DNA from: Batillaria attramentaria
Taxonomy: Eukaryota; Mollusca; Gastropoda; Batillariidae
Reading direction: 5' to 3'
DNA: 64,000 bases
Assembly (NCBI GenBank): GCA_018292915.2
Contig: JACVVK020000094.1
Location: 1,627,501-1,691,500, forward strand
Shown: one piece after another, positions 1 through 18,990 of the stretch
Position numbering within the stretch: position 1 is the stretch's first letter
How the letters are laid out: each line of letters opens with the position of its first letter
Made by a program: the position numbers and the translations under genes
Notes under the pieces: generated by a model
What the model saw: the letters and a program-made list of their open reading frames with translations, nothing else
Databases searched by the model: none
Told to the model about the DNA's origin: nothing

Positions 1-291
1 TGCCACGTGTTGTGCTCATTATGCCGTCGGTGGCACGCGATTAGCTGAATTCTGGGGGCTCGCCCCCTCTGACTGACAGGAGTGGAGACGTCTTTTATGC
101 AGATGCAATCATTGTTAAGGAAGGAAAAGGATATCATTTTGTGGACTTGGTATTTGTTTCCTTTCAAGTCCTATGCGTTTGACTTATTGGAATAATGTGT
201 ATTTTTTTCTCACCAAACAGGCAAAAGAACACCTACTTGAATAGTTATGCTCCTTTGTGTGTGACTGTTGCAGGTGTTTGTTTTCAGCAAC
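1..291. other. 5' flank of gene 1
   Basis: Non-coding upstream sequence of the four-module gene. Positions 96-204 resemble 59636-59690 downstream over about 54 bases and, with a stop, can be read as a decayed protein fragment. Two possible 3' splice sites (CAG at about 219-221 and 271-273) lie just before the start codon, so the 5' UTR may have an extra exon. I see no clear TATA box. Confidence 0.4.
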
Positions 292-8069
<7,778 letters not shown>

Positions 8070-8243
8070 CACCTAACGTACCTCGCACAGGGATTCCCCG
8101 TTATTCCGGGTCTCTTCCCGCCGAAATCTATCATGTCGTTAGTGTTGGTTAAAAGGTATTGTAAGATGCCATTCCAATTCAAGCCGGCTTTCTGTTTTAT
8201 TTTTGAAAGTGCTTAATCGAATAGGCAATGCCTTCACTGAGCT

Positions 8244-8330
8244 ATAATAACAATAATAATAATAATAATGAGGATTTTTATAGCGCCTAGTCTCCGAAGC
8301 CGGGGCTCTAGGCGCCTTACAAATGTATAC
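8244..8330 (-). mobile_element. 3' end of an L2/CR1-like LINE (fragment)
   Basis: An (AAT)n stretch followed by a block ending CTAGGCGCCTTACAA matches, in orientation and order, the 3' tail of the LINE at 50191-51140. Only the tail remains. Confidence 0.5.
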
Positions 8331-8398
8331 AAAAGGCGATAAATAAATAAATGAATAATAGAAAAATAAACTTCAGCTAAATAAATACGAATAAAAGC

Positions 8399-8455
8399 GT
8401 ACATACATACATACATACATACATACATACATACATACATACATACATACATACA

Positions 8456-8485
<30 letters not shown>
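8399..8485 (+). repeat. (ACAT)n microsatellite
   Basis: About 21 tandem copies of the tetranucleotide ACAT. It runs directly into the minisatellite that follows. Confidence 0.95.
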
Positions 8486-8487
<2 letters not shown>

Positions 8488-8539
8488 GATCTGGTCATAC
8501 ATACGTACATATAGTCAGACATACAGTCAGACATACATA

Positions 8540-9120
8540 CAAGCACTGGCACCTACATACATACCAGCATCCAACTTGATACACATACATACATACACAC
8601 ACACTGCCAAAAAACGAGTTGGATATACATACATACCAACACCCAACTTGATACACATACATACATACACACACACACTGCCAAAAAACGAGTTGGATAT
8701 ACATACATACCAGCACCCAACTTGATACACATACATACATACACACACACACTGCAAAAAAACGAGCTGGATCTACATACATACCAGCATCCAACTTGAT
8801 ACACATACATACATACACACACACTGCCAAAAAACGAGTTGGATCTACATACATACCAAAATCCAACTTGATACACATACATACATACACACACACCGCC
8901 AAAAAACGAGTTGGATCTACATACATACCAACATACAACTTGATACACATACATACATACACACACACCGCCAAAAAACGAGTTGGATCTACATACACAC
9001 CAACATCCAACTTGATACACATACATACATACACACACACCGCCAAAAAACGAGTTGGATCTACATACATACCAACATACAACTTGACACACATACACAC
9101 ATACACATACACTGCAAAAA
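8540..9120 (+). repeat. Minisatellite, 72-74 bp unit, about eight copies
   Basis: Each unit holds CCAACTTGATACACATAC, then (ACAT)n/(AC)n, then CCAAAAAACGAGTTGGAT. Unit starts at about 8571, 8643, 8717, 8791 and 8863 show a regular 72-74 base period. Long frames on both strands here are only the repeat being translated. Confidence 0.9.
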
Positions 9121-9367
9121 AACAACGGTTTGGTGTTGGTAACGGGCTAAATCAACAATGAGCAGAGATCTGAATGCCACACGCTGACGTCTGCCTTCAA
9201 ATGTAACGGTCCAATGCTCCGCTGGTTAAAAAAAGAAGAAAAAAAGAAGAGGTAACAGGAATATTGTGGTTAGGCTTCTGGTGGTTCAGTCTGAGCATGT
9301 GAGTGATTGTAACGTTCATGTGTCTGTAAGTGGTACGATGTTACAGACGCCACCAAAAGTAGCTCTG

Positions 9368-9668
9368 GGTCCGTATGTAATAGTCGAGGTTAAGGATTTT
9401 AGCCCTGGGTTAGACACTAACCTCGAACATTAAACTAGCTCTAGGGTTAAATTCTCTGTTTTTTTTTTTTTTTTTTTTTTTTAAATCAGGAAGCGGGCCC
9501 ACTCCAGGAACTTGCAGAAGGTGCCTGAGCCGTTACAGAAGGATTTTTTTTCTTCCTTTCTTCGCTTCCTTTTTTTTAAATTTTGCTTTTGGGTTTCCGG
9601 CTTTTGTCCTAGTCTGGGTTAGGCCCGTAACCGTGGGTTAAATTAACCTCGACTTTTACATACGGGCC
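9368..9668. mobile_element. MITE with 26-bp terminal inverted repeats
   Basis: The left end (9368-9393) and right end (9643-9668) are inverted copies built around CGTATGTAA and TCGAGGTTAA, with two or three mismatches. The interior is non-coding and contains a T run. About 300 bp in total; superfamily unclear. Confidence 0.65.
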
Positions 9669-9705
9669 TTGACTAACAATATTATATGCGAATTTGAATT
9701 CATCG

Positions 9706-9857
9706 GAGGGTGGGTGTTGGGGGGGGGGGGTAACGTCCTTTTTTTTAACCACATACGGGTGATATCAAAGACGGGGCAACGATGAAAAAGCCAGCACAAA
9801 TATTTGGCCTCAGCCGAGATACGAACTCACGACCCGAGCATTAGAAGTCCAGCGCTC
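9706..9857 (-). mobile_element. tRNA-derived SINE, family S
   Basis: Reverse-strand SINE whose body carries AACGTCC and GATATCAAAGACGGGGC, with a tRNA-like head (box B CGTGAGTTCG). The 5' end is truncated within the tRNA part. It is bracketed by a perfect 11-bp target-site duplication, TGAATTCATCG, at 9695-9705 and 9858-9868. Confidence 0.85.
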
Positions 9858-10110
9858 TGAATTCATCGAAATATCAGGAGACGTCGACAGCTCTGATTAA
9901 ACACCATTTTTTTCTTTTTTCATTTCTTTCTTTCTTCTTTTTTTTTCCCCAATTCTCAGTACTTTTCTGGTTGTTTTCAGCTGATATATATACATACACT
10001 GTGTCGCTCATACACGACTGTTGCAAATAATTCTTGTACTACGCTGTCTAGTGAAATTATAATTTCAATAAAATGTGGCACGTTTTCATGTTAAAGATAT
10101 CGGGCTTAAT

Positions 10111-10260
<150 letters not shown>

Positions 10261-10295
10261 GTTTTGCAGTGATGGTTAATTAGCTATTATTCCGC

Positions 10296-10407
10296 ATGAA
10301 GCTGTCGTATACCGACCCGTCTTTTGACCAAGACGCAAGTCAGCCCTCAGCTTTTAGCGAAGGGTTGATTGTGGATCAAAATATGAGTCGGTAAACAACA
10401 GCTTGAT
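10296..10407. repeat. Foldback element (hairpin), copy 1
   Basis: Arms of about 45 bases are inverted copies (GTATACCGAC on the left, GTCGGTAAAC on the right; inner parts around TTGACC and GGATCAAAA). A cleaner relative lies at 43112-43223. Confidence 0.6.
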
Positions 10408-11531
10408 ACTTTTGTTTTATCATCTTTTTTTTTTTTTTTTTTTTTTTTTTCTTTTTTTGCGAATGTATGGTGCATTGTCAATGCTTATCCTACCAATAGC
10501 TGAAAGCCGAACGCTGCACATATGGAGCTTCGTGAGTGTTTATTAAAAAAAAAAAAAGTTTAGTACATGTACCCCGATTAAAACGTCCTTCCACCAGCAG
10601 CTACATTTTATAACTGCCTACATGAGAAGCTTCTGTTGAATCGGAGATCTAGACAGGGAATCCGCTTCCATTCACTGCACCGATAGACCGACAGCTGTTG
10701 TGACTCAACTCTATTTATGTCAGGCTTTTGGTTTGACAACGTTGAAACTGTCTTGTAGTTGAGTACGCAGTGCCTGTAAGGTAAAGTCTGCTGTTGTTCT
10801 GTACTTGTGCAGCAGTATTTGTCTCCGGCTTACCACGTTCAGTCAAGTCAGTGAAAGGCATACATGTAACCGGTGAGAGGTCAACTTTTTTAACTTTTTG
10901 ACTGAATTTTACTTTTTGAGAACGATTGTTTGTAAGTGGTCGTGAAAACTCCGTGATCTGAGTAAGCAGTGCTTGTTAGGTACAGGCTACTGTCAAGATT
11001 ATACTTGAACAACGAGTTTATGAAGTTGGAGATACCAATATGCCGAGCCAAAATGTTTCGTTGCTGATCGTGTTGACACGGGGAACGAGTTCCCGCCGAA
11101 GAGTAGGAATACTTGCCAAAAAAAATGTTCGTATCTCTGTTCTTTCTATCTGCAAGAAAGAACCTTCTGGCAGGGACCCATGCCTGATTGTCATGTGATC
11201 TCGTGCTGTGTGTCACATGACTTAACAGTACTAGTACAATACGGGCACTTATTTCACAAGACACATCAAAGGAAAAAAGCCGCTATGGATGATAAAATGT
11301 TTGTATTTGTTTTGTATAATTATTACTTGTGTAGCGGGCAGCTTATTGTGTACTTGCAAATGAAAACAGCCCCACAGCGCGTGGGGGTGTGCGTGCGTGC
11401 GAGCGTGCATGTGTGCGCGCGCCCTTTGCTGGCTTTAGTCACTTGTTGCAAAGCACAAGAAAAGATCGATATAAATAATGGAACCCTGGAACGCTCATCA
11501 CAATACTTAGTGTAAAACGTTTTCATACGCT
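10408..11531. other. Non-coding stretch with dispersed-repeat fragments
   Basis: No gene seen. A block at about 10500-10680 is matched in inverted orientation at 42550-42735. The rest is unassigned; short frames on both strands lack coding signals. Confidence 0.5.
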
Positions 11532-11790
11532 CCAATGAACTTGACGCGACAGGCTTGGAATTGGTCTGACCTATTTAACACAAAGGTCTGCTTGTGGCTT
11601 TGCATGAGTTCGTTGACATAAAAGGTCGACACAAGGTTGACATACATCAAACTGAAAATGAGGCCTAGTACATTACACGGGGCGCAAACAAACTGGACGG
11701 GCGTTTTATAAGGTGCACCCCCAGCTACCGCTTCTTAGTAGGCCTAACCTTTCGACGTGTACTCTCAGCTAAAGCCGTTATTTTGAAATA

Positions 11791-12043
11791 TGTGACCCGT
11801 TCTCACAAAAGGGACCATAAGTCGAAAATTATCAATTTTGAGACACGTATTTCACTGCAATGTACTGGTTATGTAGTTTAATTCAATATAAGAATAAAAG
11901 CTGTGCTACTAAAATTGACAGAGATATCAGCAGTTGAAGTTGGCTACTCACAAGGCGGCCATACTGGCCCCCGGCACTCTTTTCGCCTGTAGCGGCGTTC
12001 GGCCTAGCGCGACTTACGGTCCCTTTCGCGAGAACGGGTCACA
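11791..12043. mobile_element. MITE, TGTGACCCGTTCTC ends, TA target
   Basis: The 253-bp element starts TGTGACCCGTTCTC and ends with its inverse, flanked by TA on both sides. Duplication copy B (around 51140) lacks it and shows a plain TA-like site. Related copies lie in the third introns of genes 2 and 3. TA targets fit the Tc1/mariner group. Confidence 0.8.
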
Positions 12044-12682
12044 TAATTATGAGCATGCACATAACCTTTCCATCGTAGTACACGTTGTAATTTATTAGTA
12101 CACGTTGTTTTCCGGTTGAGAAACGGACCAGTTCTCTCTGACCGACACTCGGAAAATTACATTCCGTCTGCCGGTGCGACAGTTGTTTGAATTTGGAAGG
12201 CGGACTGTGGAAAATTGCAGTGTTATGGCGTGGAAACCTACCAAATGAAAAGGAAACGGTAATGACTGCGAAGTGGTTACAAGTTAAGCAAATAAAAGCG
12301 ACATCAAAGGGACAGAAACCACTTAACTTTCACAAAGGACGGCACGGGGTCAACGTTTCGGCTTTCGACTTCCTCAGGACACATACAAATGGGATATAAC
12401 TTCAACAAACAAAAGGTAACTCTGCTGGCCGGCATACTGACATACACGGCGCGGGGGGGAGGGGGGGATAAAATAAAATAAAATAAAATAAAACGGTGGG
12501 GAAGAAAAGGACCAGAGAACAATAGTAAAAACCAAACGAAGTTGCTTTGAGTTAAAAGCAGCAGAGCACCGGAAAAACGCCTTTCCAGTAATGTGTAACC
12601 TCCGTGTTGTGGGGGTGTGCCTGCGCCCTGCTCGAGATCGATTTATGATAACTTTGTTGTGGGGGAGTCTCTAATGTCTTAC

Positions 12683-14499
12683 TTGTCAACAGTCCTGCGT
12701 GTCGATAGTCCTACGTGTCAACAGTCCTGCGTGTCGATAGTCCTACGTGTTAACAGTCCTACGTGCCGATAGTCCTACGTGTTAACAGTCCTGCGTGTCG
12801 ATAGTCCTACGTGTCAACAGTCCTGCGTGTCGATAGTCCTACGTGTCAACAGTCCTGCGTGTCGATAGTCCTACGTGTTAACAGTCCTGCGTGTCGATAG
12901 TCCTACGTGTCAACAGTCCTGCGTGTCGATAGTCCTACGTGTCAACAGTCCTGCGTGTCGATAGTCCTACGTGTCAACAGTCCTGCGTGTCGATAGTCCT
13001 ACGTGTCAACAGTCCTGCGTGTCGATAGTCCTACGTGTTAACAGTCCTGCGTGTCGATAGTCCTACGTGTCAACAGTCCTACGTGTCGATAGTCCTACGT
13101 GTCAACAGTCCTACGTGTCGATAGTCCTACGTGTCAACAGTCCTACGTGTCGACAGTCCTACGTGTCAACAGTCCTACGTGTCAACAGTCCTACGTGTCG
13201 ATAGTCCTACGTGTCAACAGTCCTGCGTGTCGAGAGTCCTACGTGTCAACAGTCCTGCGTGTCGATAGACACGTGTCAACAGTCCTGCGTGTCGATAGTC
13301 CTACGTGTCAACAGTCCTGCGTGTCGATAGTCCTACGTGTTAACAGTCCTGCGTGTCGATAGTCCTACGTGTCAACAGTCCTGCGTGTCGATAGTCCTAC
13401 GTGTTAACAGTCCTGCGTGTCGATAGTCCTACGTGTCAACAGTCCTGCGTGTCGATAGTCCTACGTGTTAACAGTCCTGCGTGTCGATAGTCCTACGTGT
13501 CAACAGTCCTACGTGTCGATAGTCCTACGTGTCAACAGTCCTACGTGTCGATAGTCCTACGTGTCAACAGTCCTACGTGTCGATAGTCCTACGTGTCAAC
13601 AGTCCTACGTGTCAACAGTCCTACGTGTCAACAGTCCTGCGTGTCGATAGTCCTACGTGTCAACAGTCCTGCGTGTCGAGAGTCCTACGTGTCAACAGTC
13701 CTGCGTGTCGATAGACACGTGTCAACAGTCCTGCGTGTCGATAGTCCTACGTGTCAACAGTCCTGCGTGTCGATAGTCCTACGTGTTAACAGTCCTGCGT
13801 GTCGATAGTCCTACGTGTCAACAGTCCTGCGTGTCGATAGTCCTACGTGTTAACAGTCCTGCGTGTCGATAGTCCTACGTGTCAACAGTCCTGCGTGTCG
13901 ATAGTCCTACGTTTCAACAGTCCTGCGTGTCGATAGTCCTACGTGTCAACAGTCCTGCGTGTCGATAGTCCTACGTGTTAACAGTCCTGCGTGTCGATAG
14001 TCCTACGTGTCAACAGTCCTACGTGTCGATAGTCCTACGTGTCAACAGTCCTACGTGTCGATAGTCCTACGTGTCAACAGTCCTACGTGTCGATAGTCCT
14101 ACGTGTCAACTGTCCTACGTGTCAACAGTCCTACGTGTCAACAGTCCTGCGTGTCGATAGTCCTACGTGTCAACAGTCCTGCGTGTCGAGAGTCCTACGT
14201 GTCAACAGTCCTGCGTGTCGATAGACACGTGTCAACAGTCCTGCGTGTCGATAGTCCTACGTGTCAACAGTCCTACGTGTCAACAGTCCTACGTGTCAAC
14301 AGTCCTACGTGTCAACAGTCCTACGTGTCAACAGTCCTGCGTGTCGATAGTCCTACGTGTCAACAGTCCTGCGTGTCGAGAGTCCTACGTGTCAACAGTC
14401 CTGCGTGTCGATAGACACGTGTCAACAGTCCTGCGTGTCGATAGTCCTACGTGTCAACAGTCCTGCGTGTCGATAGTCCTACGTGTCAACAGTCCTACG
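12683..14499 (+). repeat. 16-bp satellite array, about 113 monomers
   Basis: Monomer AGTCCTRCGTGTCRAY, mostly alternating as a 32-base pair (CTACGTGTCAAC / CTGCGTGTCGAT). A marker variant (GTCGATAGACACGTGTCAAC) recurs at about 13262, 13708, 14218 and 14408, so there are higher-order units of roughly 190 to 510 bases. Open frames here are translated repeat and not genes. Confidence 0.95.
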
Positions 14500-14965
14500 G
14501 TTGATATAGTCTTAGGGGTGGACGATTTCTTCGAATTTTGTATCGATAGTCCGAATTTCGGACTAATGATACTGAGGACTCATGACGCTTTCGTACGTGT
14601 AGGACCATCAACACCTAGGACTGTCGAGCATAGGACTATTGATAATTCGAACTGTCGACACGTAGGACTATCGACGAAGAACGACCGACACGTAGGACTA
14701 ATGATACGTAGGACCAATGATACTTTTAGTACTGGTGACGTGTAGGACCATCAACACGCGGGACTGTCGAGCGTAATACCATCGATAATTCAGACTATCG
14801 ACACGTAGGACTCATGATACTTTCAGTACGTGCAGGACCATCAACACGTAGGATTTCCGTGCGTAGGAGCATCGACAGTTCGGACTATCGACACGTAGAA
14901 CTATTGGCGGAGGACTATCGACACGTAGTATTGCTGACACGGAGGACTATCGACACGCACCCCTT
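14500..14965 (-). repeat. Degenerate satellite in inverted orientation
   Basis: The same monomer continues but reversed (ATCGACACGTAGGACT) and much decayed, separated from the forward array by about 80 non-repeat bases. The same switch is kept in copy B (52440-52840). Confidence 0.8.
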
Positions 14966-15028
14966 TGTCATAATAATCATCTTCACGTGTCTCAACCAAC
15001 AAGTAGTGCAGTAGTGAACTGATCGGTT

Positions 15029-15192
15029 GTTTCGGGGGGTTAACGTCTTTTTTTCCGCCACACACGACCGAGATCAAAGACGTGGCAACGAGGAGAAATT
15101 GCCAGCACAACGGTTTGGCTCCCAGCCGGGACTGGAACTCACGACATGAGCGTTGATGATCCAACGCTCGAACCGCTCGACTAGCCCGGCTC
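15029..15192 (-). mobile_element. tRNA-derived SINE, family S, diverged
   Basis: Body AACGTC, GATCAAAGACGTGGCAACG, then a tRNA-like head with GGAACTCACGAC and CCAACGCTCGA, ending at CCCGGCTCC. Present at the same place in copy B (52915-53073), so the insertion predates the duplication. Confidence 0.75.
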
Positions 15193-15240
15193 CTTTACTA
15201 CAGTGAACAGCGCCACCACATACCAGATGAAATTTCATAC

Positions 15241-15468
15241 GTGCTGGCATGGGTATGCCCACCGTCTTCAGTTGCAGACGCGCGCTCCTGGCTGTGTCAG
15301 TTCGTCATAATGACACACTTTTCCTCCTGTGGGATCAGGAATTTAAAGGTCTGCAATCTCAAGAAAAAGCCACAAACAGTGTGTTTTAAAGAGCTATCCG
15401 ACTGTGTTAAATGCACAGTCAACTCTGTCACAGTTACAGAGTTTTCAGCGTCCCTGAATCCCCAGTAA
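15241..15468 (+). other. Candidate cysteine-rich exon, doubtful
   Basis: A 75-codon open stretch ending in TAA with clustered Cys (VCNLKKKPQTVC, ELSDCVKC). Two AG acceptors (TCTTCAG, TTGCAG) lie near its start. In copy B (53122-53349) the frame is also open to the same stop, with five or so replacements. There is no partner exon and no homologue that I recognise, so it may be chance. Confidence 0.2.
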
Positions 15469-15671
15469 AAGCCAAGGGCAGCCTGATTTCACAGCTCAGT
15501 TTGCGTTTTGAAATTGAGCGAGAAAGATCGTGCAGCATTCAACATCCGCTAGACACTGTAGCGACGTGTCTCGCTCACTGACCAAAAGCCAAATAATGTC
15601 ACGGTAAACTCGTGCTCTGGTTTTTTAAGGGTCCCCGCCTGGATTATGCACAGTCGAATGAGTCGCAGTTT

Positions 15672-16143
15672 TTTTGTTTTTGTTTTTTTCCTGCCCCAAC
15701 TCTTTTGCCAGTTCCAGTGGAGGGCTCGGAAGCTGGGGCAATTTTTATTATGCATGATGATGGAGATGAGGATGATGGTAAGATGATGCTAAGGAGGTCC
15801 GTGTGGTTTGGGGCTGAAGGACAGGGCCGCATTCCACGCTTCCTCAGTGTCATAAATATCCCGGCATTAACCAGGCCCGGGAAGTATGGCACCTGCGGTG
15901 CCGGCCGTGCAATCATCCACATCATAAGACGTGTTATACCAAGGGAAGCACCCCAAAAGTCGCACCCGTGAAGTGGGTGAATCTCGGCTGTGTGGCAACA
16001 GCCTCCCCATTGGGACCATGGCACACCCGCTCTGGGTAGGAGCCGACCTAGGTAGAAAAATCCCGCTTGCCTCGGCTGGGACTCGAACCCGGGTCTCCCG
16101 GTCCATGGTCCGAAGTGCTAACCACTACACTACGGGGGCCGGT
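15672..16143 (-). mobile_element. Long tRNA-derived SINE, family C
   Basis: A 472-bp insertion bracketed by a perfect 14-bp target-site duplication, ATGAGTCGCAGTTT (15658-15671 and 16144-16157). The reverse-strand head is tRNA-like: box A TAGTGTAGTGG, box B GGGTTCGAGTCC. The other end is T-rich, which is the poly(A) tail read backwards. Also present in copy B (53553-54073). Confidence 0.85.
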
Positions 16144-16391
16144 ATGAGTCGCAGTTTATAATAATAATAATTTAAAAAAAACCCGCAATGTTGGCGGCTT
16201 TTCGTTGAGACTGCAGACCTTTAAGCCCTGATAATTATACGGGGATTGTTTGCATGTCAAGAACTGAATTGTTCGTTTGACGTATATGTAGATTAATCAG
16301 GTGCTGTTCTTTTCTCGTATCAGTTCATAAGCTCTTCGTCCATCCGACTACACTGGCGTGTCATTGTTGCAGAAGGGCTTCGTTCTACAAC

Positions 16392-16504
16392 ATGAAGGTC
16401 TTCGTTATTTTCGGTGGGTTGGATATTTGCAAAATTTGTCTGTAAGGTGGAAGGCGACTGGCGTGGTAGTCAGTTGTTTTGCAGTGGTGACTAAACATGT
16501 TTAT

Positions 16505-16590
<86 letters not shown>

Positions 16591-16698
16591 CTCAGACTCA
16601 GACATTTTATTGTGCGGACTTAAGTCCATTACCATGAAACTGAGTTGTCTTTAATGAGAAAGCGTAACAGAAAGAACAACACGGAATGGTTATATACG

Positions 16699-16749
<51 letters not shown>

Positions 16750-18272
16750 GCTTAGATTTCATCGTAAGTGTGAATTCCTTGGTATTGTTTCTCCTCAACC
16801 TATCTCTCTTGTCCCATTCTTCTCCTTGTTCTTCTTGTTGTTGTTGTTGTTATTATTATTATTAATGTTATTATGCTGCAGCTTTTGTCCTGACGACTTC
16901 CCCGGTATCCGTGGTGGGATGTGACGTAGATGCCGTATTCGTATGCTTGAATACCTACACGGACACCATCACAAATACACCCACCATCGCGTCGAGTACT
17001 ACCACTTTCTGCCCGTAAGAGAATGTTTAATAATAATGATAATAATAATGTCATTTTGTGAGAGTATTGCGCTGTATAAGTAAAATTCATTAATAATAAT
17101 AATAATAATCACGGGTCTTTTGTGAGTGAAAGAGAATTCTTCCGCAGTCAATATAAGAACTGGCTACGTGAAGAGTGTGCGCCTGACTGTCACCGTACAC
17201 CTCGGTAAGACAACGGGCTCTTCGAACATTCACCAGTCACCACGTAACAGGCATTGTGTCGTGTTTAGCGTGTTTCAGACCTACATAGACTGTGTCAAAG
17301 CCGCCTGTGATTTCGCAATACCCGCTGATGACAAGGCCCAGCTCGAGCAGACCCTTCAGTCGATTGGCTTGAATTGCGGTAAGATGATTGGTGGCAGATA
17401 CAGCTACGAAAACTGTAAGTCACAGAATGAGGCGAAAACTGTGTCGTAAAATGTGACCCGTTGTCGCAAAAGGGACCGTAAGGCGTGTTAGGTCGGACCA
17501 CAGACGTATAGATTACGCCGCTACAGGCGAAAAGAGTGTTTGGGGTCAGCATGGCCGCCTGGTGGGTAGCCAGTTTCAACTGCTGATATCTCTGTCAAGT
17601 TTAGTAGTACAGCTTTCATTCTATATTGAATTAAACTGCATAAGCAGTAGGTTGCCGTGTCATACACATCTCAAAATTGATAATTTTCGACTTATGGTCC
17701 CTTTTGTCAGAACGGGTCACAAACGTCTCAGCCTCCATCTTGACGACGACGACGATGATGATGATGATGATGATGATGACGATGATGATGATGATGATGA
17801 TGATGAGCAGAATAGAACAGAGTTGTATGATGCTAGTTATATAACACAGACAGGCAGAGGGTTGGAAGTCAGTTTTAAGAAAACACAGTTAAAGTGTATC
17901 ATATCTGCATAATTGTTACACCATTTGTACCATACGACACCAGCATGCGACTGGGCTTCAGATAAATGTTACCTGCACGCATTACAGACATGAAACAATA
18001 ATAATAATAATAATAATGTATTGTGTGGGCGCTTTACCTACTTTCTTGAGCTGGCTCAAAGCGCAGTGAGCTGAACCAACACGCACGCTCACGTGAATCA
18101 CACGCTTTATCTCACACGTGGTGCGAGGATCAGCTCAGCTTGTCAAGTTTCGGAATTGTTCCATTTTTTTCCTCCAGATATCGACTGGACTGGAAAAGGC
18201 GGAGGGGCCGAGCTCAAGTCTACGTCATTCATTTTGCTTCCTGCTGCAGTCGCTCTCATTTTGAGCCTGTAA
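16392..18272 (+). CDS. Single-module six-cysteine protein, probably GPI-anchored (gene 2)
   Basis: Four coding exons: 16392-16413, 16882-17014, 17269-17378 and 18178-18272, all GT-AG, joining to 119 residues. Residues 1-20 are a signal peptide (MKVFVIFAFVLTTSPVSVVG). The module has six Cys at the same x7, x21, x8, x4, x22 spacing as gene 1, although most other residues differ. The tail exon gives DIDWTGKGGG and then a hydrophobic end (FILLPAAVALILSL) before TAA, as expected for a GPI signal. The intron phases (1, 2, 1) equal those of gene 1, so this is the likely ancestral layout. It lies inside the segmental duplication, and gene 3 is its recent copy. The start was chosen because the exon-1 motif and donor are shared by all family members. 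Function unknown. Confidence 0.8.
16509..16592 (+). repeat. (GT)n(GA)n microsatellite in intron 1 of gene 2
   Basis: About 29 GT followed by about 12 GA. A separate (AG)n lies at 16700-16747. Confidence 0.95.
17452..17721. mobile_element. MITE (TGTGACCCGTT ends) in intron 3 of gene 2
   Basis: Same family as 11791-12043, placed in the opposite orientation. Both termini are kept (TGTGACCCGTT and AACGGGTCACA). The copy in gene 3 is at 55341-55597 with a 14-base internal deletion. Confidence 0.75.
17742..17807 (+). repeat. (GAC/GAT)n microsatellite
   Basis: About 22 trinucleotides in intron 3 of gene 2. The poly-Asp frame across it is an artefact. Confidence 0.95.
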
Positions 18273-18407
18273 CTCTCAAGAGTCAAATTAGCATGAAGGT
18301 GCAACGTCTCCTGCATGTCCTGGGTTTATACCGCCCCGTAGACCAGTTTGCATCATTTGTCCAACGTTACATTTTCTTTTCATGTAGTGCAGGCACACTC
18401 AGCCCCG

Positions 18408-18523
18408 ATTTAGTCTTTGTGGCTTGCGCGGCTTTAAGCCCTAAAACCTCACTCACTCACTCACTCACCCTAACCCGACCACTCACTCACCCTAACCCCT
18501 CCTTCCCCCTATGTCATAAGACT
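18408..18523. other. Insertion present only in copy A
   Basis: About 115 bases between GAT and AGTTTCGG are missing from copy B (56281-56286). The segment holds CTCACTCA repeats and two CACCCTAACCC blocks that look telomere-like. TAGT at both borders may be a short target duplication. Confidence 0.5.
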
Positions 18524-18911
18524 AGTTTCGGAAATTTGGGACGATGGTCCTTTCGAGCCGATTAAAAAAACAACAACTAATACTAAGAATAATAATAAGA
18601 AATGGTATTTGTAGGGCGCATTTCTTTCTAAATAAAATTTAATGAACTCACCGACACTCGTTCACATTTTACAACACTGATGCACAGACATATACTGACG
18701 ACACTGAGTAGATATATACAGGAAATTACTAGAGTTAGTTATTTGTGGCTTTGTTGTTGTACTCTTTCTTAGGAGTGTTGTCACACGAATTTTGTGCAGT
18801 AACTACGCACACGTGTTCTGTGGTGAATTATTATACCACATTGCCTGAAGACATTTGTTCCAATAAAATGTGGTCAAGTTTGGTGTTGAAATCCGACATT
18901 AACGTTGTGCT

Positions 18912-18915
<4 letters not shown>

Positions 18916-18989
<74 letters not shown>
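18916..18989 (+). repeat. (GT)n microsatellite
   Basis: Left border of a roughly 450-bp block that copy B lacks. Confidence 0.95.

Positions 18990-18990
<1 letters not shown>

Noticed and set aside
8495..9161. Frames of 121-205 codons on both strands
   Set aside because: Minisatellite translated on both strands; no start context or domain.
12683..14745. Long frames of STVLRVDSPTCQQS type, also at 51743-52491
   Set aside because: The 16-base satellite has no stop in some frames; the periodic peptide follows the repeat exactly. The array has no spacers, so it is not a CRISPR either.
16060..16143. True tRNA genes at 16060-16143, 24930-25000, 29124-29200 and 30293-30376
   Set aside because: Boxes A and B are present, but stems are imperfect and each continues into a SINE body with target duplications or repeats.
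17562..17912. Protein with a poly-Asp run (also 55528-55920)
   Set aside because: It spans a MITE and a (GAT)n array in an intron.
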